DNA of 64,000 bases from Methyloceanibacter sp. wino2 (GTDB taxonomy: Bacteria > Pseudomonadota > Alphaproteobacteria > Rhizobiales > Methyloligellaceae), in NCBI RefSeq assembly GCF_003071365.1, contig NZ_CP028960.1, positions 1,302,001 through 1,366,000 of the forward strand, read 5' to 3'. The translations under genes and the position numbers were made by a program. The notes below the pieces were generated by a model, which ran no database searches, had not been told where the DNA came from, and was given only the letters and a program-made list of their open reading frames with translations. Shown here in pieces: positions 27,832-39,401 of the stretch; positions within the stretch are counted from its first letter, which is position 1, and each line of letters opens with the position of its first letter.

Positions 27832-28518
27832 TTGCAGTTGGAAACGGCAGTGCATGGCAAGACGCGGCGGTCCCCGTCGCGACAGGCCTCTGGGGATACC
27901 CAGCGGCGCTGTGCGCTGACGCGTGCCCACCGGGCCAAATCTGACCTTATCCGCTTTGTGCTGGGGCCAGACGGCACCGTCGTCCCGGACCTCAAGGAGC
28001 GCCTCCCCGGCCGGGGGGTTTGGCTCACCGCCGCATATGATACGATAGCGGAGGCTGCGAAGCGTCGCGCCTTCGGCCGCGCGCTCAAGACCGATGCTCG
28101 CGCGCCGGACGGCTTGGCCGAGCAGGTTGACGGCCTCCTGGCGGAGTCTGCTCTCGGAGCGCTGGCCTTGGCCAACAAGGCTGGCGAACTGGTTTTCGGC
28201 CATACCAAGGTTGAAGAGGCCCTGCGATCAGGCCGGACCATCGCCTTGGTTCACGCCGCCGATGCGGCGGCGGACGGCGTCCGGAAACTGGACGGCAAGG
28301 CCCGCGCCGTCACCAGCGGCCAAGGCCTTCCGGCGATCTGCGTCTTTACCGCAGATGAATTGGGTTTGGCATCGGGCCGGACAAATGTGATACATGCTGC
28401 CCTCATCCAGGGCGGTGCGGCTCAAAAGTTTCTTGCGGCGGCCTTGCGTGTCGAGCGCTACCGCAAGGGAATTTCTGCATTCGCAGACACACACGGATTG
28501 GATACGGAACAAGAATGA
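27832..28518 (+). CDS. YlxR-family RNA-binding protein fused to an L7Ae-like domain
   Basis: The product is 228 residues from the first possible start. The N-terminal half is a YlxR (DUF448) domain with [23 protein letters not shown] and the signature [10 protein letters not shown]. The C-terminal half, from about residue 110, looks like an L7Ae/YlxQ-type domain ([22 protein letters not shown]). No ATG is available in frame. TTG at 27832, TTG at 27838 and GTG at 27850 are candidates, and the AAGG at 27825-27828 fits 27838 best. The last four bases overlap infB. YlxR in other bacteria modulates RNase P and is a nucleoid-associated regulator. The role in this group is untested. Confidence 0.88.
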   Translation: MQLETAVHGKTRRSPSRQASGDTQRRCALTRAHRAKSDLIRFVLGPDGTVVPDLKERLPGRGVWLTAAYDTIAEAAKRRAFGRALKTDARAPDGLAEQVDGLLAESALGALALANKAGELVFGHTKVEEALRSGRTIALVHAADAAADGVRKLDGKARAVTSGQGLPAICVFTADELGLASGRTNVIHAALIQGGAAQKFLAAALRVERYRKGISAFADTHGLDTEQE

Positions 28519-31028
28519 GCGAGACCAACGAGACTGAAGGCAAGAGCGGCGGGCGCAAGATGACGCTTAATTTGCGCCGGACGGTGGAGTCGGGCCATGT
28601 GCGCCAGAGCTTCAGCCATGGGCGCTCCAAGTCCGTCCTGGTCGAGAAGAAAAAGCGCCGGTCCATCGGATCTGGCGGCGCGGCCGACGAGGCCAAAGAG
28701 AAGCCGCAGGCCAAGTCCGCCGCACAAGAGGCGCCTGCGAGAGAGCCTGCACCCAAGCCGGCAGCCAGCAAGCAGCGCCGTTCCGGCGTCGTTCTGAAAC
28801 AGCTCTCCGAAGAGGAGAAGGGCGCGCGCGCCAAGGCGCTTGCCGACGCCCGGGTCCGCGAGGCCGAAGAGCGCGAGCGGGCCAAGGAGGATGCTGCCAA
28901 AGAGGCCGCCCTCGCCGAGCAGCGCGCCAAGGAGGCCGCAGAGGCCGAGGCGCGGGAGCGCGAGGAAGCGGCCCAAAAGGCCGCCGAGGCGGAAGCCGAG
29001 GCCAAGGCGAAGCCCAAGGCTGCGCCGAAGGCCGCCGAGGCGCCGCGCCGGCCGATGGAGCCCGATCAGGAGGGCCCGAAGCGCCAGGCCGATGCCCGGC
29101 ATAAGAAAGCCACGCCGACACCGCGCCGTGGCGAAGAGCGCCGCGTTCGCGGACGCCTCACGATTACCAACGCGCTCGACGAAGAGCAGCGGCAGCGGAG
29201 CCTTGCCTCGCTGAAGCGCCATCGCGAACGGCAGAAGAAGCAGGGAACCGGGCCTCAGACGGGCCAGAAGATCGCCCGTGAGGTGACGATTCCCGATGTC
29301 ATCACGATCCAGGAACTGGCCAACCGCATGGCCGAGCGCGGCGTCGAAATCATCAAATACCTGATGAAGGACGGCGCGATGCACAAGATCACCGACGTGA
29401 TCGATTCCGATACCGCGCAGCTCATCGCCGAGGAGTTCGGCCATACCGTGCGCCGCGTGTCGGAAGCCGACGTGGAAGAAGGCTTCATCGGCGAAAAGGA
29501 CAACGAAGAGGATCTCGTCCCGCGCGCGCCCGTGGTGACCATCATGGGCCATGTGGACCACGGCAAGACCTCGCTTCTGGACGCCGTCCGGGCCGCCAAT
29601 GTGGTCAGTCAGGAAGCCGGCGGCATCACCCAGCACATCGGCGCCTATCAGGTCACCATTCCGTCGGGTCAGAAGATCACCTTCATCGACACGCCGGGTC
29701 ACGCGGCCTTCACCGCCATGCGTGCCCGCGGCGCCAAGGTCACGGACATCGTCATTCTGGTGGTGGCTGCCGATGACGGCGTGAAGCCTCAGACCATCGA
29801 GGCGATCAATCACGCCAAGGCGGCGGAAGTGCCGATCATCATCGCCATCAACAAGATCGACAAGCCGGGCGCCGACCCGCAGCGGGTCCGCACGGAACTG
29901 CTGAGCCACGAGATCGTGGTGGAGAGCATGGGCGGCGACACGCTCGAGATCGAGGTTTCGGCGCTCAAGAGAACCAATCTCGACGCGCTGCTGGAAGCGG
30001 TCGTGCTGCAGGCGGAAGTCCTGGAGCTCAAGGCCAATCCCGACCGCCCCGCCGATGGCGTCATCGTCGAAGCCAAGCTCGAGCGCGGGCGCGGTCCCGT
30101 CGGCACGGCCTTGGTTCAGCGCGGCACGCTCAAGCTCGGCGACATCATCGTCGCCGGTTCGGCCTGGGGCCGTGTCCGGGCCCTGATCAACGATCTTGGC
30201 GAGCACACGAAGGAGGCCGGTCCGTCGGTTCCGGTCGAGGTTCTGGGCTTCGACACGGCGCCGGAAGCCGGCGATCAGTTCGCCGTCGTCGAGAACGAGT
30301 CGCGGGCCCGCGAGATCACCGAATATCGCGAGCGCGAGCGGCGCAAGACGCTTGCCGTCGCCGGTCAGCGCGGCAGCCTCGAGCAGATGATGAATCAGCT
30401 CAAGGAAGATGGGATCAAGGAATTCCCGCTCGTCATCAAAGGCGACGTGCAGGGCTCGGTCGAAGCGATCAATGCGGCGCTCAGCCAGCTCGGCGACGAC
30501 GAGGTCCGGGCCCGTCTCGTCCATGTGGGCGTCGGTGGCATCACCGAGTCCGACATCTCCTTGGCGTCGACGTCCGGCGCCGTGGTGCTGGGCTTCAACG
30601 TGCGCGCCAATGCGCAGGCCCGCGCGGCAGCGGAGCGCGACGGCGTGGAAGTGCGCTACTACGCGGTGATCTACGACCTCGTCGACGATATGCGCCAGGC
30701 CATGTCGGGCCTTCTGGCCCCGACGCGGCGCGAAACCTTCCTCGGCAATGCCGAGATCCTGGAAGTGTTCAACATTTCCAAGGTCGGCAAGGTGGCGGGC
30801 TGCCGCGTGACCGAGGGCAAGGTCGAGCGCGGTGCTCATGTCCGCCTGATCCGCGACAACGTCGTCATTCACGAAGGCGAGCTCTCCACGCTCAAGCGCT
30901 TCAAGGACGAGGTCAAAGAAGTCGTGGCCGGCCAGGAATGCGGCATGGCGTTCGAGGGCTATCAGGACATGCGCGAGGGCGACGTGATCGAGTGCTTCCA
31001 GGTGGAGCACGTTCAGCGCACGCTTTAG
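28515..31028 (+). CDS. infB: Translation initiation factor IF-2
   Basis: The 837-residue protein starts at an ATG overlapping the ylxR-like stop (ATGA). The IF-2 N-terminal region is followed by a long alanine-, lysine- and glutamate-rich segment, predicted coiled coil (about residues 100-200), a second N-domain ([20 protein letters not shown]), and the GTPase domain with GHVDHGKT near residue 345, DTPGHAAF and NKIDKP. The C-terminal domains bind fMet-tRNA. The family length in alphaproteobacteria is 800-1000 residues. The usual next gene, rbfA, is displaced by a 148-residue membrane protein. Confidence 0.97.
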   Translation: MSETNETEGKSGGRKMTLNLRRTVESGHVRQSFSHGRSKSVLVEKKKRRSIGSGGAADEAKEKPQAKSAAQEAPAREPAPKPAASKQRRSGVVLKQLSEEEKGARAKALADARVREAEERERAKEDAAKEAALAEQRAKEAAEAEAREREEAAQKAAEAEAEAKAKPKAAPKAAEAPRRPMEPDQEGPKRQADARHKKATPTPRRGEERRVRGRLTITNALDEEQRQRSLASLKRHRERQKKQGTGPQTGQKIAREVTIPDVITIQELANRMAERGVEIIKYLMKDGAMHKITDVIDSDTAQLIAEEFGHTVRRVSEADVEEGFIGEKDNEEDLVPRAPVVTIMGHVDHGKTSLLDAVRAANVVSQEAGGITQHIGAYQVTIPSGQKITFIDTPGHAAFTAMRARGAKVTDIVILVVAADDGVKPQTIEAINHAKAAEVPIIIAINKIDKPGADPQRVRTELLSHEIVVESMGGDTLEIEVSALKRTNLDALLEAVVLQAEVLELKANPDRPADGVIVEAKLERGRGPVGTALVQRGTLKLGDIIVAGSAWGRVRALINDLGEHTKEAGPSVPVEVLGFDTAPEAGDQFAVVENESRAREITEYRERERRKTLAVAGQRGSLEQMMNQLKEDGIKEFPLVIKGDVQGSVEAINAALSQLGDDEVRARLVHVGVGGITESDISLASTSGAVVLGFNVRANAQARAAAERDGVEVRYYAVIYDLVDDMRQAMSGLLAPTRRETFLGNAEILEVFNISKVGKVAGCRVTEGKVERGAHVRLIRDNVVIHEGELSTLKRFKDEVKEVVAGQECGMAFEGYQDMREGDVIECFQVEHVQRTL

Positions 31029-31083
31029 TGCAGCAGTTCTCGCGTGCGCGTGGAGTTCTAGTCAACGCAGACCAGGGACAGCC

Positions 31084-31530
31084 ATGGCATTGCTCCGACG
31101 ATGTTTGTTGGCAATCAGTCCGTTTCTTTCGCTGATAATCGGCACAATGCCTGCGTTCGCGGAAGTGTGCGACAAGGGAGTTGGAGAGTATTGGCGTCTA
31201 GCAGATGGTCCGGCGTGGCTCTTGAATCCTGCCGCCACGTCTTTCAACCCGATTGGCTTCCCAATTACTCTCTCGCTTCTAGCTATTGGTCTCGTTTGCG
31301 TGGCTTACTTCCGACTGTGGTGGCTCGCCTTTCCGATCTCAGCTTGGTGCATATTGGTCAGCCTGCTGCTGGTGGCCAACGCGGTCGAACCTGGTCCATT
31401 TTATGAAGATTCACTTCGGGAAGGTTGCCTGTCCCCCCTTACCAACGCTGCTGACATAGCTATTTGGGTAGCTTTTGCAGCGACTTACTTTTTGTTCGGA
31501 TACCGGGCAAGTCGCATCCGCACGACCTGA
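31084..31530 (+). CDS. Small membrane protein of unknown function inserted between infB and rbfA
   Basis: The 148-residue product has an N-terminal hydrophobic signal (LLAISPFLSLIIGTMPAFA), two further hydrophobic stretches in the middle (ITLSLLAIGLVCVAYF and LAFPISAWCILVSLLLVANA), and one near the C-terminus (DIAIWVAFAATYFLFGY). A CAGGGA lies five bases before the ATG. I do not recognise the family. The DNA of this gene is clearly poorer in GC, with codons such as TTG, TTT, ATA and AAT that are rare in its neighbours, which suggests acquisition by transfer. It interrupts the otherwise conserved infB-rbfA pair. No IS ends or duplications were seen at its borders. Confidence 0.7.
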   Translation: MALLRRCLLAISPFLSLIIGTMPAFAEVCDKGVGEYWRLADGPAWLLNPAATSFNPIGFPITLSLLAIGLVCVAYFRLWWLAFPISAWCILVSLLLVANAVEPGPFYEDSLREGCLSPLTNAADIAIWVAFAATYFLFGYRASRIRTT

Positions 31531-31562
31531 TATCCACTTCTCATTTGAATGGAACGTTCGAG

Positions 31563-31979
31563 ATGAACAGAAACCATGGTGGCCCCAAAGCGCCGAGCCA
31601 GCGCCAGTTGAAGGTGGGCGAACTCGTCCGCCACGCGCTTGCGGAGATTTTCGCACGCGGCGAGGTGCTGGACGACGTGATCGCGCGCCATTCCCTGACC
31701 GTTCCGGAAGTGCGCATGTCGCCCGATCTCAAGGTCGCGACCTGCTATGTCATGCCGCTGGGCGGCGGCGAAGCCGGCGATGTCGTCAAGCATCTGGAAC
31801 AGCACAAGCGCTTCCTGCGCGGCGAGGTCGCGAAACGGGTCGACCTCCGCTATATGCCGGAACTGCGGTTCCGGGTGGACACCTCGTTCGAGGCCTCTTC
31901 GCGGATCGACGAGCTTCTGGCCTCTCCCCAAGTGGCCCGCGACGTGGGGCGCGACGCGCCACGTGACCTCGACGACTAG
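31563..31979 (+). CDS. rbfA: Ribosome-binding factor A
   Basis: The 138-residue protein is needed for maturation of the 16S rRNA 5' end. The KH-type core has LKVGELVRHALAEIF, VRMSPDLKVATCYVMPLG and LRYMPELRFRVDTSFE. The start is the ATG at 31563. The upstream in-frame extension from 31464 lies within the end of the membrane-protein gene and is not conserved. The ribosome-binding site is weak. It leads truB by 24 bases. Confidence 0.95.
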   Translation: MNRNHGGPKAPSQRQLKVGELVRHALAEIFARGEVLDDVIARHSLTVPEVRMSPDLKVATCYVMPLGGGEAGDVVKHLEQHKRFLRGEVAKRVDLRYMPELRFRVDTSFEASSRIDELLASPQVARDVGRDAPRDLDD

Positions 31980-32003
31980 CAAGAACGCGTAGAGGGCTTC
32001 TCG

Positions 32004-32924
32004 ATGGCACGGCGGCGCAAGGGCCAAGCGGTCAGTGGCTGGCTTATTCTGGACAAGCCCGAGGGCCTGACCTCCACGAAAGCGGTGGGACGGACGCGCT
32101 GGCTCTTCGACGCACAAAAGGCCGGTCACGCCGGAACGCTCGATCCTTTGGCAACAGGCGTTTTGCCGATCGCTTTCGGTGAAGCCACAAAGACCGTCCC
32201 CTTTGCGGTGGACGGCGCCAAAACCTACCGCTTCACGGTCCGCTTCGGGGCCGAAACGGACACGGACGACACCGAAGGCTCAGTAACCGCGACCAACGAG
32301 ATGCGCGCGCCCCGTGGCGCCATCGAGGCCGCGCTGACCCAATTTATCGGCGATATCGAGCAGGTACCGCCCCGGTTCTCGGCTCTGAAGGTCGACGGCG
32401 CGCGCGCCTACGATCTGGCGCGCGACCAAGAGGAATTCGAGCTGGCGCCCCGGACGGTCACCATCGACCGTCTGACCTTGGTGGAGCAGCCGGACCCGGA
32501 TCATTGCGTCCTGGAGGCCGATTGCGGCAAGGGCACCTATGTCCGGGCGCTGGCACGGGACCTCGGCCGGGCCCTTGGGTGCCTGGGGCATATCTCGGCC
32601 CTGCGGCGGACGCGGGTCGGCGGCTTCACCGTCGACCAGGCAGTCACTCTCGAAGCGGTGGAGCAGGCCGCGGAGGAGGGCCGGGAGGCGCTCCTGGCCT
32701 TGCTGCAGCCCGTGGAGACGGCGCTTTCCGACCTGCCGGCGCTGCCCGTCAGCCCTGCGGATGCCGCCAATATCCGCCTGGGGCGCGCGGTTCTGCTGCG
32801 GGGGCGGGATGCGCCGATCATGGCCGGTGCCGCCTATGCGGTATCAAGGGGGGCTCCCGTCGCCATCGGCGAGGTTGCCCAAGGGGAATTCCACCCATCC
32901 AGGGTCTTTGTTCTGCCCGAATAG
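32004..32924 (+). CDS. truB: tRNA pseudouridine-55 synthase
   Basis: The 306-residue enzyme forms pseudouridine 55 in the T-loop of tRNA. The catalytic block [19 protein letters not shown] carries the aspartate near residue 48. Further blocks are [16 protein letters not shown] and the family's [20 protein letters not shown], and a C-terminal PUA-like part ends the protein. AGAGGG stands seven bases before the ATG. It follows rbfA and precedes rpsO, the usual order. Confidence 0.96.
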   Translation: MARRRKGQAVSGWLILDKPEGLTSTKAVGRTRWLFDAQKAGHAGTLDPLATGVLPIAFGEATKTVPFAVDGAKTYRFTVRFGAETDTDDTEGSVTATNEMRAPRGAIEAALTQFIGDIEQVPPRFSALKVDGARAYDLARDQEEFELAPRTVTIDRLTLVEQPDPDHCVLEADCGKGTYVRALARDLGRALGCLGHISALRRTRVGGFTVDQAVTLEAVEQAAEEGREALLALLQPVETALSDLPALPVSPADAANIRLGRAVLLRGRDAPIMAGAAYAVSRGAPVAIGEVAQGEFHPSRVFVLPE

Positions 32925-33087
32925 ACCCCCAAATAGCGCTGGCTTCGGGGACTTTTATCCCTATAGTGCAGCGGTTGCTTGGGGCCCCTCGCGATATTCG
33001 CAGCCTTGCCCCGCAATCAGATCCGACCGCGCTGGACGACATCCCGGCCCGGCCTTGTCAAACACCTCAAATTATAAGGAGAACCCG

Positions 33088-33357
33088 ATGTCGATTAGTG
33101 CTGAACGCAAGCAAGAGCTTATCAAGGAATACGCGACGAAGGCGGACGATACCGGATCCCCGGAAGTCCAGGTCGCCATTCTCACCGAGCGCATCAGCAA
33201 CCTCACCGAGCACTTCAAGACGCACGGTAAGGACAACCATTCGCGTCGCGGGCTGTTGAAAATGGTCAGCCAGCGCCGCCGCCTGCTCGACTACGTGAAA
33301 GCGTCAGACGAAGAACGGTACAAGAAGCTCATCGGCCGGCTCGGAATTCGCCGGTAG
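33088..33357 (+). CDS. rpsO: 30S ribosomal protein S15
   Basis: The 89-residue protein starts at 33088 after AAGGAGA. It has the S15 signature [16 protein letters not shown] and [21 protein letters not shown]. The 163 bases between truB and rpsO contain a likely -10 (TATAGT at about 32963) with an indifferent -35, and GC-rich complementary segments (GGGGCCCC, GCCTTGCCCCGC). An S15-binding autoregulatory leader is possible but was not resolved. Confidence 0.97.
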   Translation: MSISAERKQELIKEYATKADDTGSPEVQVAILTERISNLTEHFKTHGKDNHSRRGLLKMVSQRRRLLDYVKASDEERYKKLIGRLGIRR

Positions 33358-33473
33358 CATCCGCGCCGCATGCCGCGGCGTGCGTGGGAGCTTCCACACT
33401 TATGCACGGGCTCGTCCCATCGCCACCGGGCTTTGGGGCGGCCTAATCTTTCCCTACCGAATGGGACACACAC

Positions 33474-35594
<2,121 letters not shown>

Positions 35595-35636
35595 GCCAGA
35601 CGCACCGCCGGCATCACACCGGCATCCAAACGTACG

Positions 35637-35665
35637 AAAGGGGCGCTTCGGCGCCCCTTTTATTT
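35637..35665 (+). terminator. Rho-independent terminator after pnp
   Basis: AAAGGGGCGC-TTCG-GCGCCCCTTTT is a perfect stem with an extra-stable TTCG tetraloop, followed by ATTTTG. It ends the rpsO-pnp transcript and faces the convergent small gene at 35697. Confidence 0.95.
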
Positions 35666-35696
35666 TGCATCTCGTTCAGTGTGAGGCCCGGCCGCG

Positions 35697-35909
35697 CTAG
35701 TCCTTCGGCACGTCCGGGACTTTGGCATCCTTGGCGCAGCGCGTTCCGATGATGGTGTACTTCTCGTTCTCGCTTTGCCAATCGTAGGCCTTGCCATGGC
35801 TTTCGCGGATGCACGAAACCGCGTCCTCGAATTGCGTGTCGGGCATCTTGTACTCGCGGCAATCCTCGCCTGTGGCGGCAAGGCAAACCATCACGATGAT
35901 TTCGAACAT
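35697..35909 (-). CDS. Small cysteine-containing hypothetical protein
   Basis: The 70-residue product has four cysteines (MFEIIVMVCLAATGEDC..., AVSCIRE, GTRCAKD). The first 13 residues are hydrophobic and may form a short signal. A strong GGGAG seven bases before the ATG supports its reality. Proteins of this size and pattern are common as hypotheticals in Hyphomicrobiales. I do not recognise a function. It lies 47 bases after fabI on the same strand and could be the last gene of that operon. Confidence 0.7.
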   Translation of the reverse strand: MFEIIVMVCLAATGEDCREYKMPDTQFEDAVSCIRESHGKAYDWQSENEKYTIIGTRCAKDAKVPDVPKD

Positions 35910-35955
35910 GGCTACTCCCTAGCGATCCATCCGCAGCGGCAAAGCTGTCGATTGA

Positions 35956-36834
35956 TTATTGCGCGGCTTCCCGCGGCGCGGCCTTGGCCATCGCGTTGCC
36001 GATTTCCTCGGCCCGTTCGATCTCCTTCAGCGACTCGAGGTCGGGCATGAAGGTCGTTGCGTAACCGCAATCGACGAAATGCACCTCGCCCGTGACCGCG
36101 CCGGAAAGATCGGACAGGAGATACAGCGCGGAGCCGCCGACCTCGTCCAGCGTCGGCGAGCGGCGCATGGGCGCATGCTGCTGCTGGTAGTGGAGCAACG
36201 TCCGCGCATCGGAGATACCCGCACCCGCCAGCGTCCGCATGGGCCCGGCGGACAGCGCATTCACGCGGATGCCTTGCGGCCCGAGATCGGAGGCCAGATA
36301 GCGCACCGACGCTTCCAGGGCCGCCTTGGCGACGCCCATGACGTTGTAGCAGGGCACGACGCGGGTCGAGCCGCCATAGGTCAACGTCAGTAGCGAGCCG
36401 CCTTCGTTCATGATGTCGGAGGCGCGCTTGCAGATCTCCGTGAAGGAAAAGCAGGAGATGACCATCGTGTGCTCGAAGTTCTTCCGCGTCGTGTCGCAGT
36501 AGCGGCCTTTGAGCTCGGTCCGGTCAGAGAAGGCCAGCGCGTGGACCACGAAGTCCAGCTTGCCCCACTTTTTCCGGATCACGTCGAGCATGCGGTCGAC
36601 GCTATCCAAATCCTCGACGTCGACTTCTTCGATGATCTCCGCACCGATCGATTCGGCCAGGGGTACCGCGCGCCGGCCAAAGGCCCCGCCCTGATAGCTG
36701 AACGCCAGCTCGGCGCCCTGTCCGTGCAGGACGCGGGCAATGCCCCAAGCGATCGATCGATCGTTGGCGACGCCCATCACCAAGCCGCGCTTGCCCGCCA
36801 TCAGCGGTCCAGGTTCTGCAATATCTTTCGTCAT
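35956..36834 (-). CDS. fabI: Enoyl-[acyl-carrier-protein] reductase (NADH), FabI type
   Basis: The 292-residue short-chain dehydrogenase catalyses the last step of each fatty-acid elongation round. It has the FabI-type nucleotide loop GVANDRSIAWGIA near residue 22, the motif YNVMGVAKAAL with catalytic Tyr-x6-Lys, and GIRVNALSAGPMRTLAG. The ATG at 36834 is preferred over an in-frame TTG at 36852. It is the third gene of the fabA-fabB-fabI set and is convergent with nothing. Triclosan-type inhibitor sensitivity is a property of the family. Confidence 0.95.
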   Translation of the reverse strand: MTKDIAEPGPLMAGKRGLVMGVANDRSIAWGIARVLHGQGAELAFSYQGGAFGRRAVPLAESIGAEIIEEVDVEDLDSVDRMLDVIRKKWGKLDFVVHALAFSDRTELKGRYCDTTRKNFEHTMVISCFSFTEICKRASDIMNEGGSLLTLTYGGSTRVVPCYNVMGVAKAALEASVRYLASDLGPQGIRVNALSAGPMRTLAGAGISDARTLLHYQQQHAPMRRSPTLDEVGGSALYLLSDLSGAVTGEVHFVDCGYATTFMPDLESLKEIERAEEIGNAMAKAAPREAAQ

Positions 36835-36880
36835 CGTGCTTACTCTGCTCAAAGTTGCCTAAAGTCCCGTTCCGTCGGCC

Positions 36881-38100
36881 TCAGCCATCCAACCGGCGGA
36901 AAACGAGGGAGGCGTTCGTGCCCCCAAAACCAAAACTGTTGGACATTACCGTGTTCATCACAATGCCGTCCTGACGTTCACGGACAATTGGGACGTCCGC
37001 AACCTCCGGGTCAAGATTTTCGATATTCGCGGATTCGCAGATGAAGCCGTTCTTCATCATCAGCAACGAATAGATCGCCTCGTGCGCCCCGGCCGCGCCG
37101 AGCGAGTGGCCCGTCAGCGATTTGGTGGCGCTGATCGGCGGACAGTCCTTGCCGAACACGTCGCGAATGGCCTGGATCTCCAAGACGTCGCCCTGCGGCG
37201 TGGATGTCGCATGCGGATTGATATAGTCGATCTTGTCATCGCCGAGGCCCTGCATGGCCATCCGCATACAGCGCACCGCGCCCTCGCCCGACGGCAGCAC
37301 CATGTCGTGGCCGTCCGAAGTCGCGCCATAGCCGACAAGCTCCGCATAGATCTTCGCGCCTCGCGCCTTGGCATGCTCCAGCTCCTCGAGCACAAGCACG
37401 CCGGCGCCGCCGGCGATCACGAAACCGTCGCGCGCAGCGTCGTAGGCGCGGCTGGCTTTTTCCGGCTGGTCGTTGAAGTCGGACGACATCGCGTTCATCG
37501 CATCAAACAGTACCGAGAGCGTCCAATCGAGCTCCTCGCCCCGCCCGCGAAGACAACGTCCTGCTTGCCGAGCTGGATCAGCTCGGCTGCGTTGCCGATG
37601 CAGTGCGCGCTCGTGGAGCAGGCCGAGGAAATGGAATAGCTCACGCCCTTGATGTGATAGGGCGTCGACAGCGTGGCCGAATTTGTCGAGCTCATGGATT
37701 TGGGGACCTCGAAAGGTCCGACCTTTTTCGGCCCGCGCTCGCGCGTCGTGTCGGCGGCCTGGACGATGGCCCGGGTCGAGGGGCCGCCAGAGCCCATGAT
37801 CAGCCCGGTGCGCTCGTTGGAGATATCGCTCTCCTCGAGCCCCGCGTCCTGGATGGCCTGTTCCATGGCCACGTAGTTCCAGCCCGCACCCGCGCCCATG
37901 AAGCGGCGAACCTTCCGGTCGATCGCCTCCTCCCAATCGAGCGACGGAGCGCCGTGAACCTGGCAGCGGAATCCAAGCTCGGCATATTTGTCGGCCTTGA
38001 CGATGCCGGACTTGGCCTCCCGGAGAGAGGCCACGACTTCCTGAGCGTTGTTTCCGATCGAGGAAACGATGCCCATGCCGGTTACGACCACGCGTTTCAT
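36881..38100 (-). CDS. fabB: 3-oxoacyl-[acyl-carrier-protein] synthase I (FabB), frameshifted as given
   Basis: The gene encodes a condensing enzyme of unsaturated fatty acid synthesis in two frames. From 38100 the reading runs [16 protein letters not shown]... to DVVFAGG. The rest continues in another frame from [17 protein letters not shown] to [17 protein letters not shown] at 36881. The switch maps to the run of four C at 37539-37542 (four G on the coding strand). A fifth G restores GGGEELDW exactly as in intact FabB. The catalytic triad is otherwise complete: Cys in [10 protein letters not shown], His in [11 protein letters not shown], His in [12 protein letters not shown]. As the partner fabA and fabI are intact and FabB is normally essential with FabA, a sequencing slip in the homopolymer is the simplest reading. 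Confidence 0.9.
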
Positions 38101-38139
38101 TGGCTCAACGTCCTTGCGGCCTGTGCCGCGACATAGCGT

Positions 38140-38688
38140 CTATGCACCGGCGGGTGCGGCCTCTTCCGCCTGGAACAGCCCGACCCTGAGGTCCTTGGCC
38201 GTGTAAATCGTCTCGCCGTCGGCCTTGAGCAAGCCATTGCCGGTCCCAAGGGTGAACTTGCGGCTGATGACCCGCTGCACGTCGACGACATATTCCAGCT
38301 TTTTTACCGTCGGCACCACCATGCCAGAGAACTTCACCTCGCCAACCCCGAGCGCCCGCCCTTTACCGGGTGCGCCCGTGCAGCCGAGGAAGAACCCGAG
38401 CATCTGCCAGAGTGCGTCCAGACCAAGGCAGCCGGGCATGACCGGATCGCCCTGGAAGTGACAGGCGAAGAACCACAGATCGGGCTTCACGTCCAATTCC
38501 GCCACGATCCGGCCGCGGCCAAATTCGCCGCCGGCCGGCTCCAGCAGCGGAATCCGGTCGAACATCAACATGGGCGGCAGGGGCAACTGCGCATTGCCAG
38601 GGCCGAACAGTTCGCCCCGGCCGCAGGCGAGCAGATCCTCATAGTCGAAGCTGGACTGCCGTTCCGCCAGTGGTTCTTGCACGCTCAT
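38140..38688 (-). CDS. fabA: 3-hydroxydecanoyl-[acyl-carrier-protein] dehydratase/isomerase
   Basis: The 182-residue hot-dog-fold enzyme introduces the cis double bond used for unsaturated fatty acids. The catalytic histidine is in [21 protein letters not shown] (order: FACHF, GDPVMPG, LGLDALW), near residue 74, with the aspartate of LGLDA. GAAGGA precedes the ATG at 38688 by four to five bases. An in-frame start at 38715 is less likely. It precedes fabB by 39 bases and is divergent from irr, the conserved order in Hyphomicrobiales. Confidence 0.96.
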   Translation of the reverse strand: MSVQEPLAERQSSFDYEDLLACGRGELFGPGNAQLPLPPMLMFDRIPLLEPAGGEFGRGRIVAELDVKPDLWFFACHFQGDPVMPGCLGLDALWQMLGFFLGCTGAPGKGRALGVGEVKFSGMVVPTVKKLEYVVDVQRVISRKFTLGTGNGLLKADGETIYTAKDLRVGLFQAEEAAPAGA

Positions 38689-38846
38689 TTGTCCTTCGTT
38701 GGAAATGTGGTCCATTCGGTGGGCAGGTTTCCTAACACATGCCCGGGCCCACCAAAACCCCGCCCGGCCCCCCCCGGCCGAGGGAGTTTTTTCGGGCGGT
38801 TAGATGACCCAGGTCAAGGTACTAAAATGCCCACTGGGACATAGCA

Positions 38847-38875
38847 TTGCGGTTGCCGTGGGTTCCCACTATATT
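38847..38875 (+). promoter_or_regulatory. Promoter of irr
   Basis: TTGCGG (38847-38852) and TATATT (38870-38875) are spaced by 17 bases. The predicted start of transcription, about 38882, supports the downstream ATG at 38907 over the one at 38886. The rest of the 218-base fabA-irr space has C-rich runs and no other clear site. Confidence 0.6.
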
Positions 38876-38906
38876 CCCAGCTTCAATGACTTATTCGAAT
38901 GAGACG

Positions 38907-39353
38907 ATGACAGAGATCACGACCGCAGACGATCCCAAGATGGCTCCGGCCGGCGACGCAGCAAGGCTGCTGCGCGGTGCCGGACTTCGGCCCACGCGTC
39001 AGCGTCTCGCCCTCGCCCGTCTGCTCTTCGCCGAAGGCGACCGGCACGTGACGGCCGAACGCCTGCACGAGGAAGCCGTCGCTTCACAGGTCCCTGTCTC
39101 GCTGGCGACCGTCTACAACACGCTCCACCAGTTCACCGAGGCCGGCCTGTTGCGCGCCGTGGCCGTGGAAGGTGCGAAGACGTATTTCGACACCAACACG
39201 TCGAACCATTTCCACTTCTTCTGCGAGGACAGCTCGGACCTGCTCGATATCGACACGAGCGCGATCCGCATCGAAGGCCTGCCCGAAGCGCCGGACGGCA
39301 AGGTGATCAGCCGCGTGGACGTGCTGGTCCGTCTCGTCGACAAGGACGGCTAG
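38907..39353 (+). CDS. irr: Iron response regulator Irr (Fur family)
   Basis: The 148-residue Fur-superfamily regulator of alphaproteobacteria represses or activates iron and heme genes under iron limitation and is degraded or inactivated through heme. The winged helix is RLLRGAGLRPTRQRLALARLLF and VPVSLATVYNTLHQF. The metal/heme region has TSNHFHFFCEDSSDLLDID, where Irr typically has a histidine-rich triplet. The cysteine pairs of classical Fur are absent. The start choice follows the promoter position. It is divergent from the fabA operon. It is a candidate controller of the imelysin/DUF1111 cluster, but I found no convincing ICE box there. Confidence 0.92.
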   Translation: MTEITTADDPKMAPAGDAARLLRGAGLRPTRQRLALARLLFAEGDRHVTAERLHEEAVASQVPVSLATVYNTLHQFTEAGLLRAVAVEGAKTYFDTNTSNHFHFFCEDSSDLLDIDTSAIRIEGLPEAPDGKVISRVDVLVRLVDKDG

Positions 39354-39401
39354 ACGGTCCCTCGAACGCCTGCGGTCGTTTTGAACCAGGCGGACTTCCC
39401 G

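Noticed and set aside
28800-29150. Short periodic repeats, at first sight tandem-repeat DNA
   Set aside because: They are the GCC/AAG/GAG codons of the IF-2 coiled-coil region and not a separate repeat.
28458-31010. 850-codon open frame on the minus strand
   Set aside because: Antisense shadow of infB. The low-complexity composition mirrors the Ala/Lys/Glu-rich IF-2 N-terminus.
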